NCBI GenBank assembly: GCA_002410925.1
Contig: DHPR01000010.1
Location: 31,476 to 95,475, forward strand
Direction: 5' to 3'
Origin: UBA5359 sp002410925 [NCBI: bacterium UBP13_UBA5359]
Lineage (GTDB): Bacteria; UBP13; UBA5359
DNA: 64,000 nucleotides
Every line of letters starts with the position of its first letter. Within the stretch, counting starts at the first letter, position 1. Under the pieces are notes generated by a model. That model was not told the origin of the DNA and did not search any database. It saw only the letters and a list, made by a program, of their open reading frames with translations. Both the position numbers and the translations under genes were made by a program. Shown piece by piece: positions 11,095 through 19,869 of this stretch.

Positions 11095-12139
11095 CGATAT
11101 CCGCTATGCTTATGCTACAGGCCGTATAAGGTCTCTTCAAAAGGACCTGGTTGATGAAACAACGGTTCGCAGAATGCTGGAGACGCCTGATGAAGAAGCC
11201 GCCTTTGCCGTTATGATGGAAACCTCCTATGCGGCATATGCAACCGGGGCAGGAGTAAGCGATTACGAAAGGATGCTGGAAGCCGGGCTGATAGAGGCCT
11301 ACAGGCTGGTGCGCTCCATATCCCCGGACGGCACTCTCACGGATATTCTGCTGCGTCGCTATGACCTGCATAACGTCAGGATAATTATCAAGGCGGAACA
11401 TATTGGTGCGGATTATAAGCATCTGATAGTGCCTATGGGAAGAGTCGATCCCGATACTATCGCCGCCGCCTGGCATTTGAGACGTGAGGGATGGGAAGAG
11501 GGCAGTGAAAGTTCACATATCTTACCTCCGGCATCTCAAATCTCGCTTCCCCGATGGCTGGAACGCCTTCTCTATCGGGCGGCTTTGATGATTGATAACA
11601 GCGGCGATCTCTATCTGGTGGATCTGATGCTGGATAAAGCCTGGTTTCGTGGCCTGAAAGCATGGTCGAAAGAAAACTCACATTATCTGTATGCCTGGCT
11701 GGTAGTCAGGATAGATGCCGTAAATATTATGGGAATGTTGAGATTAAGAGCTGGCGGCTGGTCCAGGGAACGGTGGCGTGAAATTTTTATCGAAGGCGGC
11801 AGGGTAAGCCGTAGTAAGCTGGAAAGCCTCTACGATCTTACGCCTGAGCAGGCCGCAGCCGGATTGATAGATACGGTTTACCGGCGTGAAATAGAGGGAG
11901 GATTGGAGGATTATCGAAAGTGCGGCGAACTGTCATATATGGAGGCGCTCTTTGAAGCTCGCCTTTTGGAGGTTTTGCGAGCCGAACGATACATAACCTT
12001 CGGCTCGCAGCCGTTGCTGGCTTATCTTCTTCGCAAAGAGGCTGAGGTTAGGGCACTACGGATGGTGATGATTGGGAAACTGAACGGATTGCCTCATGAT
12101 ATCATACATAAGCGCTTGAGAGCTTTTCTCTACAGGTGA
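11087..12139 (+). CDS. atpC: V/A-type ATPase subunit C (d/AC39 type)
   Basis: A 350-residue, mainly helical central-stalk protein that sits on the proteolipid ring and connects it to subunits D and F. The segments DIRYAYATGRIRSLQKDLV at the N-terminus and DLHNVRIIIKA in the middle, with repeated E-A-x-x-R helices, are typical of the AC39 family. ATG 11087 overlaps the end of atpE; the longer frame from 11045 would start deep inside atpE and is unlikely. Confidence 0.9.
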   Translation: MYNDIRYAYATGRIRSLQKDLVDETTVRRMLETPDEEAAFAVMMETSYAAYATGAGVSDYERMLEAGLIEAYRLVRSISPDGTLTDILLRRYDLHNVRIIIKAEHIGADYKHLIVPMGRVDPDTIAAAWHLRREGWEEGSESSHILPPASQISLPRWLERLLYRAALMIDNSGDLYLVDLMLDKAWFRGLKAWSKENSHYLYAWLVVRIDAVNIMGMLRLRAGGWSRERWREIFIEGGRVSRSKLESLYDLTPEQAAAGLIDTVYRREIEGGLEDYRKCGELSYMEALFEARLLEVLRAERYITFGSQPLLAYLLRKEAEVRALRMVMIGKLNGLPHDIIHKRLRAFLYR

Positions 12140-12157
12140 TCCGGCAAAGGAGCAGAT

Positions 12158-12484
12158 ATGGCGGCTGAAAATACCAGAATGGTATTGATAACGGATGACG
12201 ATGCCCTGTGGGCCTTTGCAGCCTTTGGCATGAAAATGTACCGAGTCTATAACAGGGAGGAATTAGCCGGTGCCTGGCGTGAAGCCGTTGGCGGAGCTTA
12301 TAGCCTGATCTTTATTACGGAGACGCTGGCCGCAGAGAATCCGGAGATGATCGTTGAAAATGAAGCTCCCTTTCCAATAATTGTTCTCTTGCCGGGTGCC
12401 CGCGGCAGCCGAGGAACAGCTGCCGAATATATCCGACAGGCGGTGGTGAAGGCATTAGGGGCAGATATAACCAAGACAGGTTAA
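12158..12484 (+). CDS. atpF: V/A-type ATPase subunit F (central stalk)
   Basis: A 108-residue Rossmann-like alpha/beta protein that binds the subunit D coiled coil in the rotor. The N-terminal strand VLITDDDALWAFAAFGMKMY and the middle SLIFITETLA follow the subunit F pattern (ITDEDTVLGFRLAG...). The C-terminal IRQAVVKALG helix matches the segment that docks on the head. It has its own ribosome site (AAAGGAG) and lies between subunits C and A. Confidence 0.86.
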   Translation: MAAENTRMVLITDDDALWAFAAFGMKMYRVYNREELAGAWREAVGGAYSLIFITETLAAENPEMIVENEAPFPIIVLLPGARGSRGTAAEYIRQAVVKALGADITKTG

Positions 12485-12601
12485 AGCATTGAGGATAGAG
12501 CTCTGTTATTCTGGATGAGGATTCGTTTGTTTGAGAGGCGGGAAGTTTCAGCTCAGAAAAGAGAAACGAGAGACTGGAAAAGAGCTTCGAGGAGGACTTG
12601 C

Positions 12602-14443
12602 ATGGGAAGCGTGGAACCAACAATCAACAAGCAACAACCGGCGGCGCACATGCAGAGCGCATCTTCGGCACAGGGAGTTATAACCAGGGTATCCGGCCCA
12701 TTGGTAGTGGCTGACGATATGAAAGACGCTCGCATGTATGATGTGGTCAGGGTTGGAGAAGAGAAGCTGATAGGCGAGATAATAGAGATCAGAGGCAATG
12801 CCGCCTCTATACAGGTGTATGAAGAAACATCCGGGCTGGGTCCCGGCGATCCTGTATATGCCACCGGTGCTCCGCTCAGTGTCGAATTGGGTCCCGGTCT
12901 GCTGGAGTCCATCTATGACGGTATTCAGCGCCCGCTCGACGTGTTGTCCTTGAAGTCCGGAGACATGCTGAAACGCGGTGTCGAGGCTCCCGGCCTTGAT
13001 CCGGAGCGGCTCTGGGATTTTAGCCCCGTAGTGGAAACCGGTGCCATGGTCGGGCAGGGCGATGTTATCGGCATAGTGGAAGAGACGGAAGTGGTGGCAC
13101 ACCGCATCATGCTCCCACCCGGATTAACCGGGCGTATAATCGATATCCGGAGTGGTGCTTTTCATATAACGGATACCATTGCTCGTTTGCAGATGGAGGA
13201 CGGAACTGTTAGGGAGATAGCTATGCTGCAGCGTTGGCCGGTACGTATGGGCCGTCCCTACAGATCGAAGCATCCGCCGCAGGAGCCGTTGATTACCGGG
13301 CAGAGGGTTATCGATACATTCTTTCCCATTGTCAAGGGCGGCACAGCCGCCATACCCGGCCCCTTCGGCTCAGGCAAAACGGTTACTCAGCACCAGTTGG
13401 CCAAGTGGGCTGATGCTGATATTGTCGTCTATGTAGGCTGCGGTGAGCGTGGCAATGAGATGACCGATGTTCTGATGGAATTTCCTCATCTCAGCGACCC
13501 GCGTACCGGCAAGCCTCTGATGAAGAGGACGGTGCTGATAGCCAATACGTCGAATATGCCTGTGGCCGCCCGAGAGGCCTCCGTTTATACCGGTATCACT
13601 ATTGCCGAGTATTATCGAGATATGGGCTATAACGTAGCTCTCATGGCTGATTCTACCTCACGCTGGGCGGAAGCACTGCGGGAGATGTCCAGCCGTCTGG
13701 AGGAGATGCCGGGCGAGGAGGGCTATCCTGCATATTTGAGCTCCAGACTGGCCGGCTTCTATGAACGTGCCGGTAGCGTAACCTGTCTGGGCGGTGCAGA
13801 TATTAAGGGATCTATCAGTGTTATCGGGGCAGTTTCTCCCCCCGGAGGCGATCTCTCCGATCCGGTAGTCCAGGCCACGCTTCGCGTAGTCAAGGTCTTT
13901 TGGGGATTGGATGCACAGCTGGCTTACAGACGGCACTTTCCGGCCATCAATTGGTTGTTGAGCTATTCTCTTTATGTGGATGTCATACGGCAATCCCTGC
14001 CGGCGGACCAGAAAGATCTTGTCATACTGAGAAACGAGGCTATGCAGATACTGCAGCAGGAGGCTGAGCTTCAGGAGATAGTACGCTTAGTCGGGGTGGA
14101 TGCTTTATCGGTTGATGAGCGCCTGATACTGGAAACGGCCAGGTCGCTGCGGGAGGATTTTCTCTATCAGGAAGCTTTCAATGCCGTTGACACCTATGTT
14201 TCACTGGCCAAGCAGCATCTCATGCTCAGAAATATTTTGCGCTTCCATAATCTGGCCGGCCGGGCGCTGGCTGACGGCGTACCGCTTGATAAGATAACGG
14301 CATTGCCGGTAAGGGAGAGCATTGCGCGTATGCGTTACAATCCGGAGGACAGGATAAAGCGCCTGTCAGAGATAGGTGCAGAGATAGAGGCCTCGCTGAA
14401 AAAGCTCATAGATGAAGCGACGGCTCTTGCGGAGGGATTATAA
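12602..14443 (+). CDS. atpA: V/A-type ATPase catalytic subunit A
   Basis: The 613-residue catalytic subunit hydrolyses or makes ATP in the A3B3 head. It has the N-terminal beta barrel, the non-homologous insert typical of V-type A subunits, the P-loop GPFGSGKT (253-260), the GCGERGNEM loop, and [13 protein letters not shown]. Start ATG 12602 follows GAGGAGG; a frame open from 12515 would add 29 residues with no homologous counterpart. There are about 20 extra low-complexity residues before the usual start ([10 protein letters not shown]), so a later start is possible, though none has a better ribosome site. TAATG coupling joins it to atpB. Confidence 0.97.
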   Translation: MGSVEPTINKQQPAAHMQSASSAQGVITRVSGPLVVADDMKDARMYDVVRVGEEKLIGEIIEIRGNAASIQVYEETSGLGPGDPVYATGAPLSVELGPGLLESIYDGIQRPLDVLSLKSGDMLKRGVEAPGLDPERLWDFSPVVETGAMVGQGDVIGIVEETEVVAHRIMLPPGLTGRIIDIRSGAFHITDTIARLQMEDGTVREIAMLQRWPVRMGRPYRSKHPPQEPLITGQRVIDTFFPIVKGGTAAIPGPFGSGKTVTQHQLAKWADADIVVYVGCGERGNEMTDVLMEFPHLSDPRTGKPLMKRTVLIANTSNMPVAAREASVYTGITIAEYYRDMGYNVALMADSTSRWAEALREMSSRLEEMPGEEGYPAYLSSRLAGFYERAGSVTCLGGADIKGSISVIGAVSPPGGDLSDPVVQATLRVVKVFWGLDAQLAYRRHFPAINWLLSYSLYVDVIRQSLPADQKDLVILRNEAMQILQQEAELQEIVRLVGVDALSVDERLILETARSLREDFLYQEAFNAVDTYVSLAKQHLMLRNILRFHNLAGRALADGVPLDKITALPVRESIARMRYNPEDRIKRLSEIGAEIEASLKKLIDEATALAEGL

Positions 14444-15810
14444 TGCAGAAGGAATATCTCACCGTGGCGGAGGTAGTAGGGCCGCTGATGCTGGTGCGGG
14501 CTGTCGAAGGCGTAAAATTTGCTGAGCTGGCTGAGATAGAGTTGCCTGACGGGGAGACGAGGCACGGCCGTGTGCTTGAGATCAGCGGTGATACGGCTTT
14601 GATTCAGCTCTTTGAAGGTACGACAGGGATGAATATTTACAGCAGCAGAGTGCGCTTTCTGGGGCGTAGCCTTGAGTTCGGAGTTTCAGAGGATATCCTG
14701 GGCAGGATTTTCGACGGTCTTGGACGCCCCATAGATGACGGCCCGGAAATTATCCCGGAAAAGAGACTGGACATAAACGGAGAGCCAATCAACCCTTATG
14801 CACGTGATTATCCCTCTGAATTTATTCAGACAGGCATCTCTGCCATAGATGGTTTGAATACTTTAGTGCGCGGGCAGAAGCTGCCTATATTCTCTCTTTC
14901 CGGATTGCCGCATTCCAGAATAGCCGCTCAAATAACCAGGCAGTCCAGGGTTCTCGGCACTGCAGAGAAATTTGCCGTAGTCTTTGGAGCTATGGGCATA
15001 ACTTATGAGGAGGCGGAATATTTTATCAGCGATTTTCGTCGTACAGGTGCCGTAGACAGATCGGTTATCTTCATCAATTTAGCTAATGATCCGGCAGTAG
15101 AACGGATTGCCACTCCTCGGATGGCTTTAACGTCTGCCGAATATCTGGCCTTTGACAAGGGCATGCATGTGCTGGTTATTCTGACCGACATGACCAATTA
15201 TGCTGAAGCCTTGCGGGAGATATCCGCTGCCAGAAAAGAGGTGCCGGGACGTCGCGGCTATCCCGGCTATCTTTACACGGATTTGGCAACTATTTATGAA
15301 CGGGCCGGGCGTATCAGAGGACGCGGAGGTTCAATTACCCAGATACCCATCCTCACTATGCCGGAGGACGATAAGACGCATCCTATTCCTGATCTCACCG
15401 GTTATATTACGGAGGGGCAGATTATTCTCAGCCGTGAGCTGCATCGTCGCGGTATCTATCCTCCTATTGATGTGTTACCGTCACTCTCCCGTCTGAAAGA
15501 GAAAGGTATAGGCAAGGGCAAAACACGTGAGGACCACTCCAGCCTTTCCAGCCAGCTCTTTGCCGCCTATGCCAGGGGCAAGGAGGCCAAGGAACTGGCC
15601 GTAGTTCTGGGTGAAGCCGCCCTGTCTCCGGAGGACAAGATGTTTGCCGATATGGCGGACGCCTTTGAGGAACGCTTTGTCAAACAGGGTGAGAATGAGG
15701 ATCGCAGTGTCGAGCAGACCCTCGATACCGGCTGGCGGTTGCTGGCGCTGCTGCCGCACGGTGAATTGAAGCGCGTCAGCGAAGAATATATCGAAAAATA
15801 TATGGAGTAG
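14443..15810 (+). CDS. atpB: V/A-type ATPase regulatory subunit B
   Basis: The 455-residue non-catalytic nucleotide-binding-fold subunit alternates with A in the head. As expected for B, the P-loop is degenerate (SLSGLPHS at about 154-161, with no GKT). [34 protein letters not shown] sequence is present in order ([11 protein letters not shown], then [12 protein letters not shown]), and the C-terminal helical domain is normal. It shares one base with the atpA stop (TAATG), which supports balanced translation of A and B. Confidence 0.97.
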   Translation: MQKEYLTVAEVVGPLMLVRAVEGVKFAELAEIELPDGETRHGRVLEISGDTALIQLFEGTTGMNIYSSRVRFLGRSLEFGVSEDILGRIFDGLGRPIDDGPEIIPEKRLDINGEPINPYARDYPSEFIQTGISAIDGLNTLVRGQKLPIFSLSGLPHSRIAAQITRQSRVLGTAEKFAVVFGAMGITYEEAEYFISDFRRTGAVDRSVIFINLANDPAVERIATPRMALTSAEYLAFDKGMHVLVILTDMTNYAEALREISAARKEVPGRRGYPGYLYTDLATIYERAGRIRGRGGSITQIPILTMPEDDKTHPIPDLTGYITEGQIILSRELHRRGIYPPIDVLPSLSRLKEKGIGKGKTREDHSSLSSQLFAAYARGKEAKELAVVLGEAALSPEDKMFADMADAFEERFVKQGENEDRSVEQTLDTGWRLLALLPHGELKRVSEEYIEKYME

Positions 15811-15814
15811 AGAG

Positions 15815-16432
15815 ATGCGTATAGCCGTTAATCCCACCAGAATGGAGTTGCTGCAGCTCAGGCGCAGGCTGGCTATAGCCGTCAAGGGGCATAAGCTGCT
15901 AAAGGATAAGCAGGATGAGATGATTCGACGCTTTCTTCTGATGACGGAAGAGGTGCGGGATTTGCGCCGGGAGACGGAACGGCTGCTGGGAAAAGTTTAT
16001 AACCGTACTCTCATGGCGCGCGCGCAGCTTTCCGAAGCCGAACTGCGGGGAAATTTGCTTGTATCGACCGCTCCGCTCCAAATTGCCTGCGAGCGAGATG
16101 TCATCATGAATGTTCAGGTGCCGGCTTGCAGTATAGCTGAGGCTGGAGATCCCTTCTCCTATAGTCCTCTTTCCATGCCAGGCGAACTGGATGAAGCCGT
16201 AGCATCGCTGCGCAAAGCTATGCCTCTTTTGATCAAACTGGCTCAGATGGAGAAAACCGTTCATCTTCTGGCTATAGAGATAGAGCGTATCCGGCGCCGG
16301 GTCAATGCCCTGGAGTATGTGCTTATTCCCAATTTACAGGAGACCATCAGATATATAAGCATGAAGCTGGACGAGCTGGAACGCGAGGGTATAGTAAGGT
16401 TGATGAAGATCAAGGAGATAGTGCGGGGGTGA
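15815..16432 (+). CDS. atpD: V/A-type ATPase subunit D (central rotor shaft)
   Basis: A 205-residue coiled-coil shaft that couples ATP turnover to ring rotation. The N-terminal NPTRMELLQLRRRLAIAVKG and the C-terminal RRVNALEYVLIPNLQETI are signature segments of the D family. It begins four bases after atpB and ends the operon; a terminator-like hairpin follows within 80 bases. Confidence 0.96.
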   Translation: MRIAVNPTRMELLQLRRRLAIAVKGHKLLKDKQDEMIRRFLLMTEEVRDLRRETERLLGKVYNRTLMARAQLSEAELRGNLLVSTAPLQIACERDVIMNVQVPACSIAEAGDPFSYSPLSMPGELDEAVASLRKAMPLLIKLAQMEKTVHLLAIEIERIRRRVNALEYVLIPNLQETIRYISMKLDELEREGIVRLMKIKEIVRG

Positions 16433-16479
16433 AGCGGCAGGGTTGCAATATTTGCTTGACGTCGTTTTTGAATATATTG

Positions 16480-16510
16480 GCGTCCGAGATACCAGTTCGA
16501 GCGCTTTTTT
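16480..16510 (+). terminator. Probable intrinsic terminator of the V-ATPase operon
   Basis: GCGTCCGA and TCGAGCGC form an imperfect eight-base stem (one wobble, one mismatch) around a nine-base loop, followed directly by six T residues. Its position 48 bases after atpD suits the end of the ATPase transcript. Confidence 0.45.
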
Positions 16511-16574
16511 AAACACGACAAATTGGCCGTCAGCGATTTCCAGATATCGGTGGTCGCAGAGAAATAAAGCATAC

Positions 16575-16599
16575 TATAAATTCCTGTAAACAATTTATA
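16575..16599. promoter_or_regulatory. Inverted repeat upstream of the GntR/LacI-type regulator gene (possible operator)
   Basis: TATAAATT (16575-16582) and AATTTATA (16592-16599) are exact inverted arms separated by nine bases, about 80 bases before the regulator start. Symmetry and position suggest an autoregulatory site. The arms are AT-only, so chance occurrence is possible. Confidence 0.3.
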
Positions 16600-16652
16600 T
16601 CCGGGAGAAGGAGATTCTAAAATAGTGGCGAATATATAACATATATTAAAGT

Positions 16653-16670
16653 CTTATAAGTGACTATAAG
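16653..16670. promoter_or_regulatory. Short inverted repeat just before the regulator start (possible second operator)
   Basis: CTTATA and TATAAG flank six bases, eight bases before the ATG of the regulator and downstream of an AT-rich promoter-like stretch (TATAACATATATTAAA). It overlaps the expected ribosome binding region, where a bound repressor would block expression. Speculative. Confidence 0.22.
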
Positions 16671-16678
16671 AGGCAGAC

Positions 16679-17791
16679 ATGACACGACGTATAAACAGAG
16701 AACAGGGCATTCCCATTTACCGCCAGTTGAAAGAGATACTGCGCCGGGCTATTTTTGATGAATTCAATCCCGGCGATAAATTCTACTCCGAGGGACAGAT
16801 CGCGCGGAAGTATGATGTTTCCAGCATGACTGTAAACAAGGTTATCTGCGAACTGGCGCTGGAAGGCCTGCTTTACAGGGTGCAGGGAAAAGGCACTTTT
16901 ATAAGCAATAGAGAAGTTGGGCAGAAAAAAAATATAGTAGTTCTCTTGCCTCTGGAAACACCGGAGATATTCAGCGATGAGTTCTTCAGTATTATCTGGA
17001 AAGGCATGGAGAAAGAGGCTGGCATTCTGGGCCTGAATCTTATCACGGTCGGCTACTCCGAGCATAAGCGCAAGATGGAAGAGTATATAAATGTTTTGGA
17101 TCATAACGGAATCAAAGGCGCCGTTTTACTGGATATCGGAGCCAATGAATTGCTCTATCTGCGGGATGCCGGCATTCCTGTGGTTCTGCTCGATTATATC
17201 CGTTCCACAGGCGATGGCATTGTCAGCATATCCACCGATAATGTCGACGGTGCGATAGAGATCGTCGAATATCTGATCGGCCTGGGGCATAAAAGGATTG
17301 CCTGTATAGGTGCTCTGACGGAAAGCCCCAGTTTCTCCGAGAGGATCAAAGGCTACAGGACAGCTTTGACGAGACGAGGGCTGAAGGCCGATGAAGAGCT
17401 GATACGCATCAGCGACCGGAGCTTGCTGAAAGACAGAGGCAAAGCGGCCATGTTTAATTGCGGCTATCGGACCATGAAGGAGTTGCTGAAGAGCAAAAAG
17501 CATTTCACGGCTGTTTTTGCCGTCAATGATACCATAGCGTTAGGCGCCGTCAAGGCTATAAAGGAGGAGGGGCTATCCATTCCTCAGGATATCAGTATCG
17601 CCGGCTTTGACGGGACTGTCTCGGCTGGAAAGTCCGACCCGCCCTTGACCACTATGAACATCTTTACCGAAAAGATGGGGCGATTGGCGGTGCGGATGCT
17701 GAACGATATTACGGTTGCCGATGAACCCAGGGAGATAATGATATCTTCGCAGTTGATTGTCAGGGAATCCTGCCGGCGCCTGGACGGATAG
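16679..17791 (+). CDS. Hybrid transcription regulator: GntR winged helix plus LacI-type sugar-binding domain
   Basis: A 370-residue regulator with AraR-like architecture. Residues 1-77 are a GntR-family DNA-binding domain (IPIYRQLKEILRRAI, SEGQIARKYDVSSMTVNK, GKGTFIS). Residues about 80-370 are a periplasmic-binding-protein-like sensor of the LacI/GalR type (GHKRIACIG, FAVNDTIALGAVKA, ISIAGFDGT, LTTMNIFTEKMGRLAVRML). Such proteins generally repress sugar-utilisation genes until a sugar binds. It is the first gene of a co-directional island of glycan-active proteins (17.8-28.7 kb), which are its likely targets. The inducer cannot be read from the sequence. Confidence 0.94.
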   Translation: MTRRINREQGIPIYRQLKEILRRAIFDEFNPGDKFYSEGQIARKYDVSSMTVNKVICELALEGLLYRVQGKGTFISNREVGQKKNIVVLLPLETPEIFSDEFFSIIWKGMEKEAGILGLNLITVGYSEHKRKMEEYINVLDHNGIKGAVLLDIGANELLYLRDAGIPVVLLDYIRSTGDGIVSISTDNVDGAIEIVEYLIGLGHKRIACIGALTESPSFSERIKGYRTALTRRGLKADEELIRISDRSLLKDRGKAAMFNCGYRTMKELLKSKKHFTAVFAVNDTIALGAVKAIKEEGLSIPQDISIAGFDGTVSAGKSDPPLTTMNIFTEKMGRLAVRMLNDITVADEPREIMISSQLIVRESCRRLDG

Positions 17792-17849
17792 ACCAGCAAG
17801 GGGATAAAAACATATCTTTAAAAGGGGTTTTGAAAGGAGGGAGCCGATA

Positions 17850-18554
17850 GTGCCGATGACAGCACATTTTATTTATCGAAAAAAGAAGGGCTTTACTTTA
17901 ATCGAACTTTTAGTCGTTATTGCTATAATAGCATTGCTGGCAGCCATATTATTTCCTGTCTTTTCACGGGTCAGAGAGAAGGCCAGGCAGACGACCTGTG
18001 CCAATAATCTCAAGCAGATTTACCTGGCGATATCGATGTATGCCAGCGATAACGATGGCTATTTCCCGTCCGGTTGGCAATATTATCCTTATCATGGAGG
18101 TTATCCTTACGTTGGAGCCTGGGCATGGATGACAGGGCTTTATCCGTCATATGCGCCCTCCAAGGAAATATTCTTTTGTCCGGGCACCAGCAGCGCCTTC
18201 AAGGGACGAGAGCACTTTATAAAAACTTGGGGGGGCTACCAAACCGGGTATTTTTACTGGCCTGATTGCGACGGACGGTGGGCCGGCGGGGTGGCATATG
18301 GGTATTATCGTAGCTATATGGGGCGCTCGGCCGGTTACGTGGCGCCTTTGGGGCCTGTCGCGGAGGATGACGATCACGGGAAGCCCATCGTGCAGGACGC
18401 GTGGGTGGGAAGAGGGGCTGCTAACAGCAATCATGCGGCACCGGGAGGCCAGCCCTACGGCTTGAACTGTCTCTTTTTTGAAGGCAATGTTATTCATTAT
18501 CCGTCAGAGAAATTATCATTGTACGGCAGTGGTACTTTGATATGCCGACCGTAA
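17850..18554 (+). CDS. Prepilin-type (N-methylation motif) protein, DUF1559-like
   Basis: A 234-residue secreted or membrane-anchored protein. A short basic leader precedes the prepilin peptidase motif [14 protein letters not shown] (about residues 14-27), then a hydrophobic helix and the [26 protein letters not shown] region seen in DUF1559/general-secretion H-like proteins. These are abundant in Planctomycetota, Lentisphaerota and Armatimonadota. The globular part is rich in Gly, Tyr and Trp. GTG 17850 follows AAAGGAGGG; ATG 17856 is an alternative. No pilus assembly genes are nearby, so its role in the glycan island (perhaps surface display) is unknown. Confidence 0.88.
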   Translation: MPMTAHFIYRKKKGFTLIELLVVIAIIALLAAILFPVFSRVREKARQTTCANNLKQIYLAISMYASDNDGYFPSGWQYYPYHGGYPYVGAWAWMTGLYPSYAPSKEIFFCPGTSSAFKGREHFIKTWGGYQTGYFYWPDCDGRWAGGVAYGYYRSYMGRSAGYVAPLGPVAEDDDHGKPIVQDAWVGRGAANSNHAAPGGQPYGLNCLFFEGNVIHYPSEKLSLYGSGTLICRP

Positions 18555-18592
18555 GGCGGTTTTTAAAATTAATTGTAAGGAGATGGTCGATA

Positions 18593-19861
18593 ATGAAGAT
18601 GATAAAAGTTTTGTCTGGTACGGCAATTTATTTGCTTTTGAGCTTGCTGTTCGCAAGCATCGTTTGTGCGGATACGGGGCAGGGTGAAGAGAAGAGAATA
18701 TACTTTCCGGTAACCGCTCTGGGAAATCCCGGCTTCGAGATAGGCGCCCTGGCGGAAAAAATTAGCTCACCGATGTGGGGCCTGGCACAGGTTACCCGGG
18801 TTGGCAGCTACGGTTTGGATACCAATGATGCTTGCAGCGGAACGGCCTCTTATAAGATCAGTTCCGAAAGTGCGGAAGGATGGGGCTATCTGACTGGAAA
18901 TAGCATAGGAGCCTGGCGGATAGTTCCAGGGGCCAAGTACCGCCTGAAGGTCTGGATGAAGGGAGAGGGGATCTCGTCCGGTGCCGCATGGGCGAATTTA
19001 GTCTGGTACAAGGAAGATGGAAGTATTATTAGAGGCGGCGGTGTTTCAGTGCGTGCTGCAGAGCAATCTTTTGTCTGGAAGGAGTTTGTTTCTCAATCGG
19101 TTGAGATTCCGGTTGATGCCAGTCATTATTGCATTCAAATCGGTGTCGGTCCTAAGTTTGCAGGCACCGTTCGCTTTGATGACATAGCGCTCGAAGTCGA
19201 TCGTCCGCTGGAAGTGCCTACGGCGAAGAAGGGCTTGGTGGCCTACTGGAATTTCGATGAAGGCCAGGGGGAGATACTACACGACAGCTCCGAATATGGA
19301 AACAACGGCCAGATTACCAATCCCGTTTGGCAGGAGGGTATAGCCGGAAAAGCGCTTCTTTTAAGCAAGGATACTCGCGTAATGGTGCCGCACCATCCGT
19401 CATACATCTTTCGTGATGGTGAATTCAGTCTGGAAGCGTGGGTCAAGCCGCTGAAAAAAAGCGGTCACAATGTTATTCTTTTCAAGGGTGTGAACATCAA
19501 TCTTCCGTGTGAATACTACTTCGGCACGCTGAACAATGATATCCGCCTGCTTGGCGGCGACATACAGGAAAGCTATATTCGTACAGCGCTTGCTGAAAAT
19601 GAATGGAATCACCTGGTTGTCAGCGGAGATGGTAAAGTAGCTAGAGTTTATCACAACGGCAGATTTTACGGCGTTTGTAACTATTCATACCTCTATTTCA
19701 CGACTCGCCCTTTATGGATTGGTTTTGAGCCGGGGTATGGGACATCTTTCAATGGTCTTGTTGATGAACTGAAGATCTATAACAGAGCGCTTTCCCGAGA
19801 GGAAATCAATGACCATTATGAGCAGTTTGCCGTGCCCGTCGCAGAACAACAAAAGAAGTGA
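18593..19861 (+). CDS. Secreted two-domain carbohydrate-binding protein (CBM-like plus LamG)
   Basis: A 422-residue protein with a signal peptide (MKMIKVL then a hydrophobic run, cleavage likely after VCA). Residues about 35-205 look like a jelly-roll carbohydrate-binding module of the CBM4/9 type (NPGFEIG, then YRLKVWMKGE and IRFDDIALEVD-like strands). Residues about 215-412 are a concanavalin-like LamG_3 domain (GLVAYWNFDEGQGEILHDSS, FSLEAWVKP, NEWNHLVVSGDGK, VDELKIYNRALSREEI). No catalytic domain is seen. ATG 18593 follows TAAGGAG. It probably binds glycans at the surface for the neighbouring glycosidases. Confidence 0.87.
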   Translation: MKMIKVLSGTAIYLLLSLLFASIVCADTGQGEEKRIYFPVTALGNPGFEIGALAEKISSPMWGLAQVTRVGSYGLDTNDACSGTASYKISSESAEGWGYLTGNSIGAWRIVPGAKYRLKVWMKGEGISSGAAWANLVWYKEDGSIIRGGGVSVRAAEQSFVWKEFVSQSVEIPVDASHYCIQIGVGPKFAGTVRFDDIALEVDRPLEVPTAKKGLVAYWNFDEGQGEILHDSSEYGNNGQITNPVWQEGIAGKALLLSKDTRVMVPHHPSYIFRDGEFSLEAWVKPLKKSGHNVILFKGVNINLPCEYYFGTLNNDIRLLGGDIQESYIRTALAENEWNHLVVSGDGKVARVYHNGRFYGVCNYSYLYFTTRPLWIGFEPGYGTSFNGLVDELKIYNRALSREEINDHYEQFAVPVAEQQKK

Positions 19862-19869
19862 GGAAGCGA

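Noticed and set aside
12515-12601. Upstream extension of ATPase subunit A from 12515
   Set aside because: Added residues have no counterpart in the family and the GAGGAGG site lies directly before ATG 12602.
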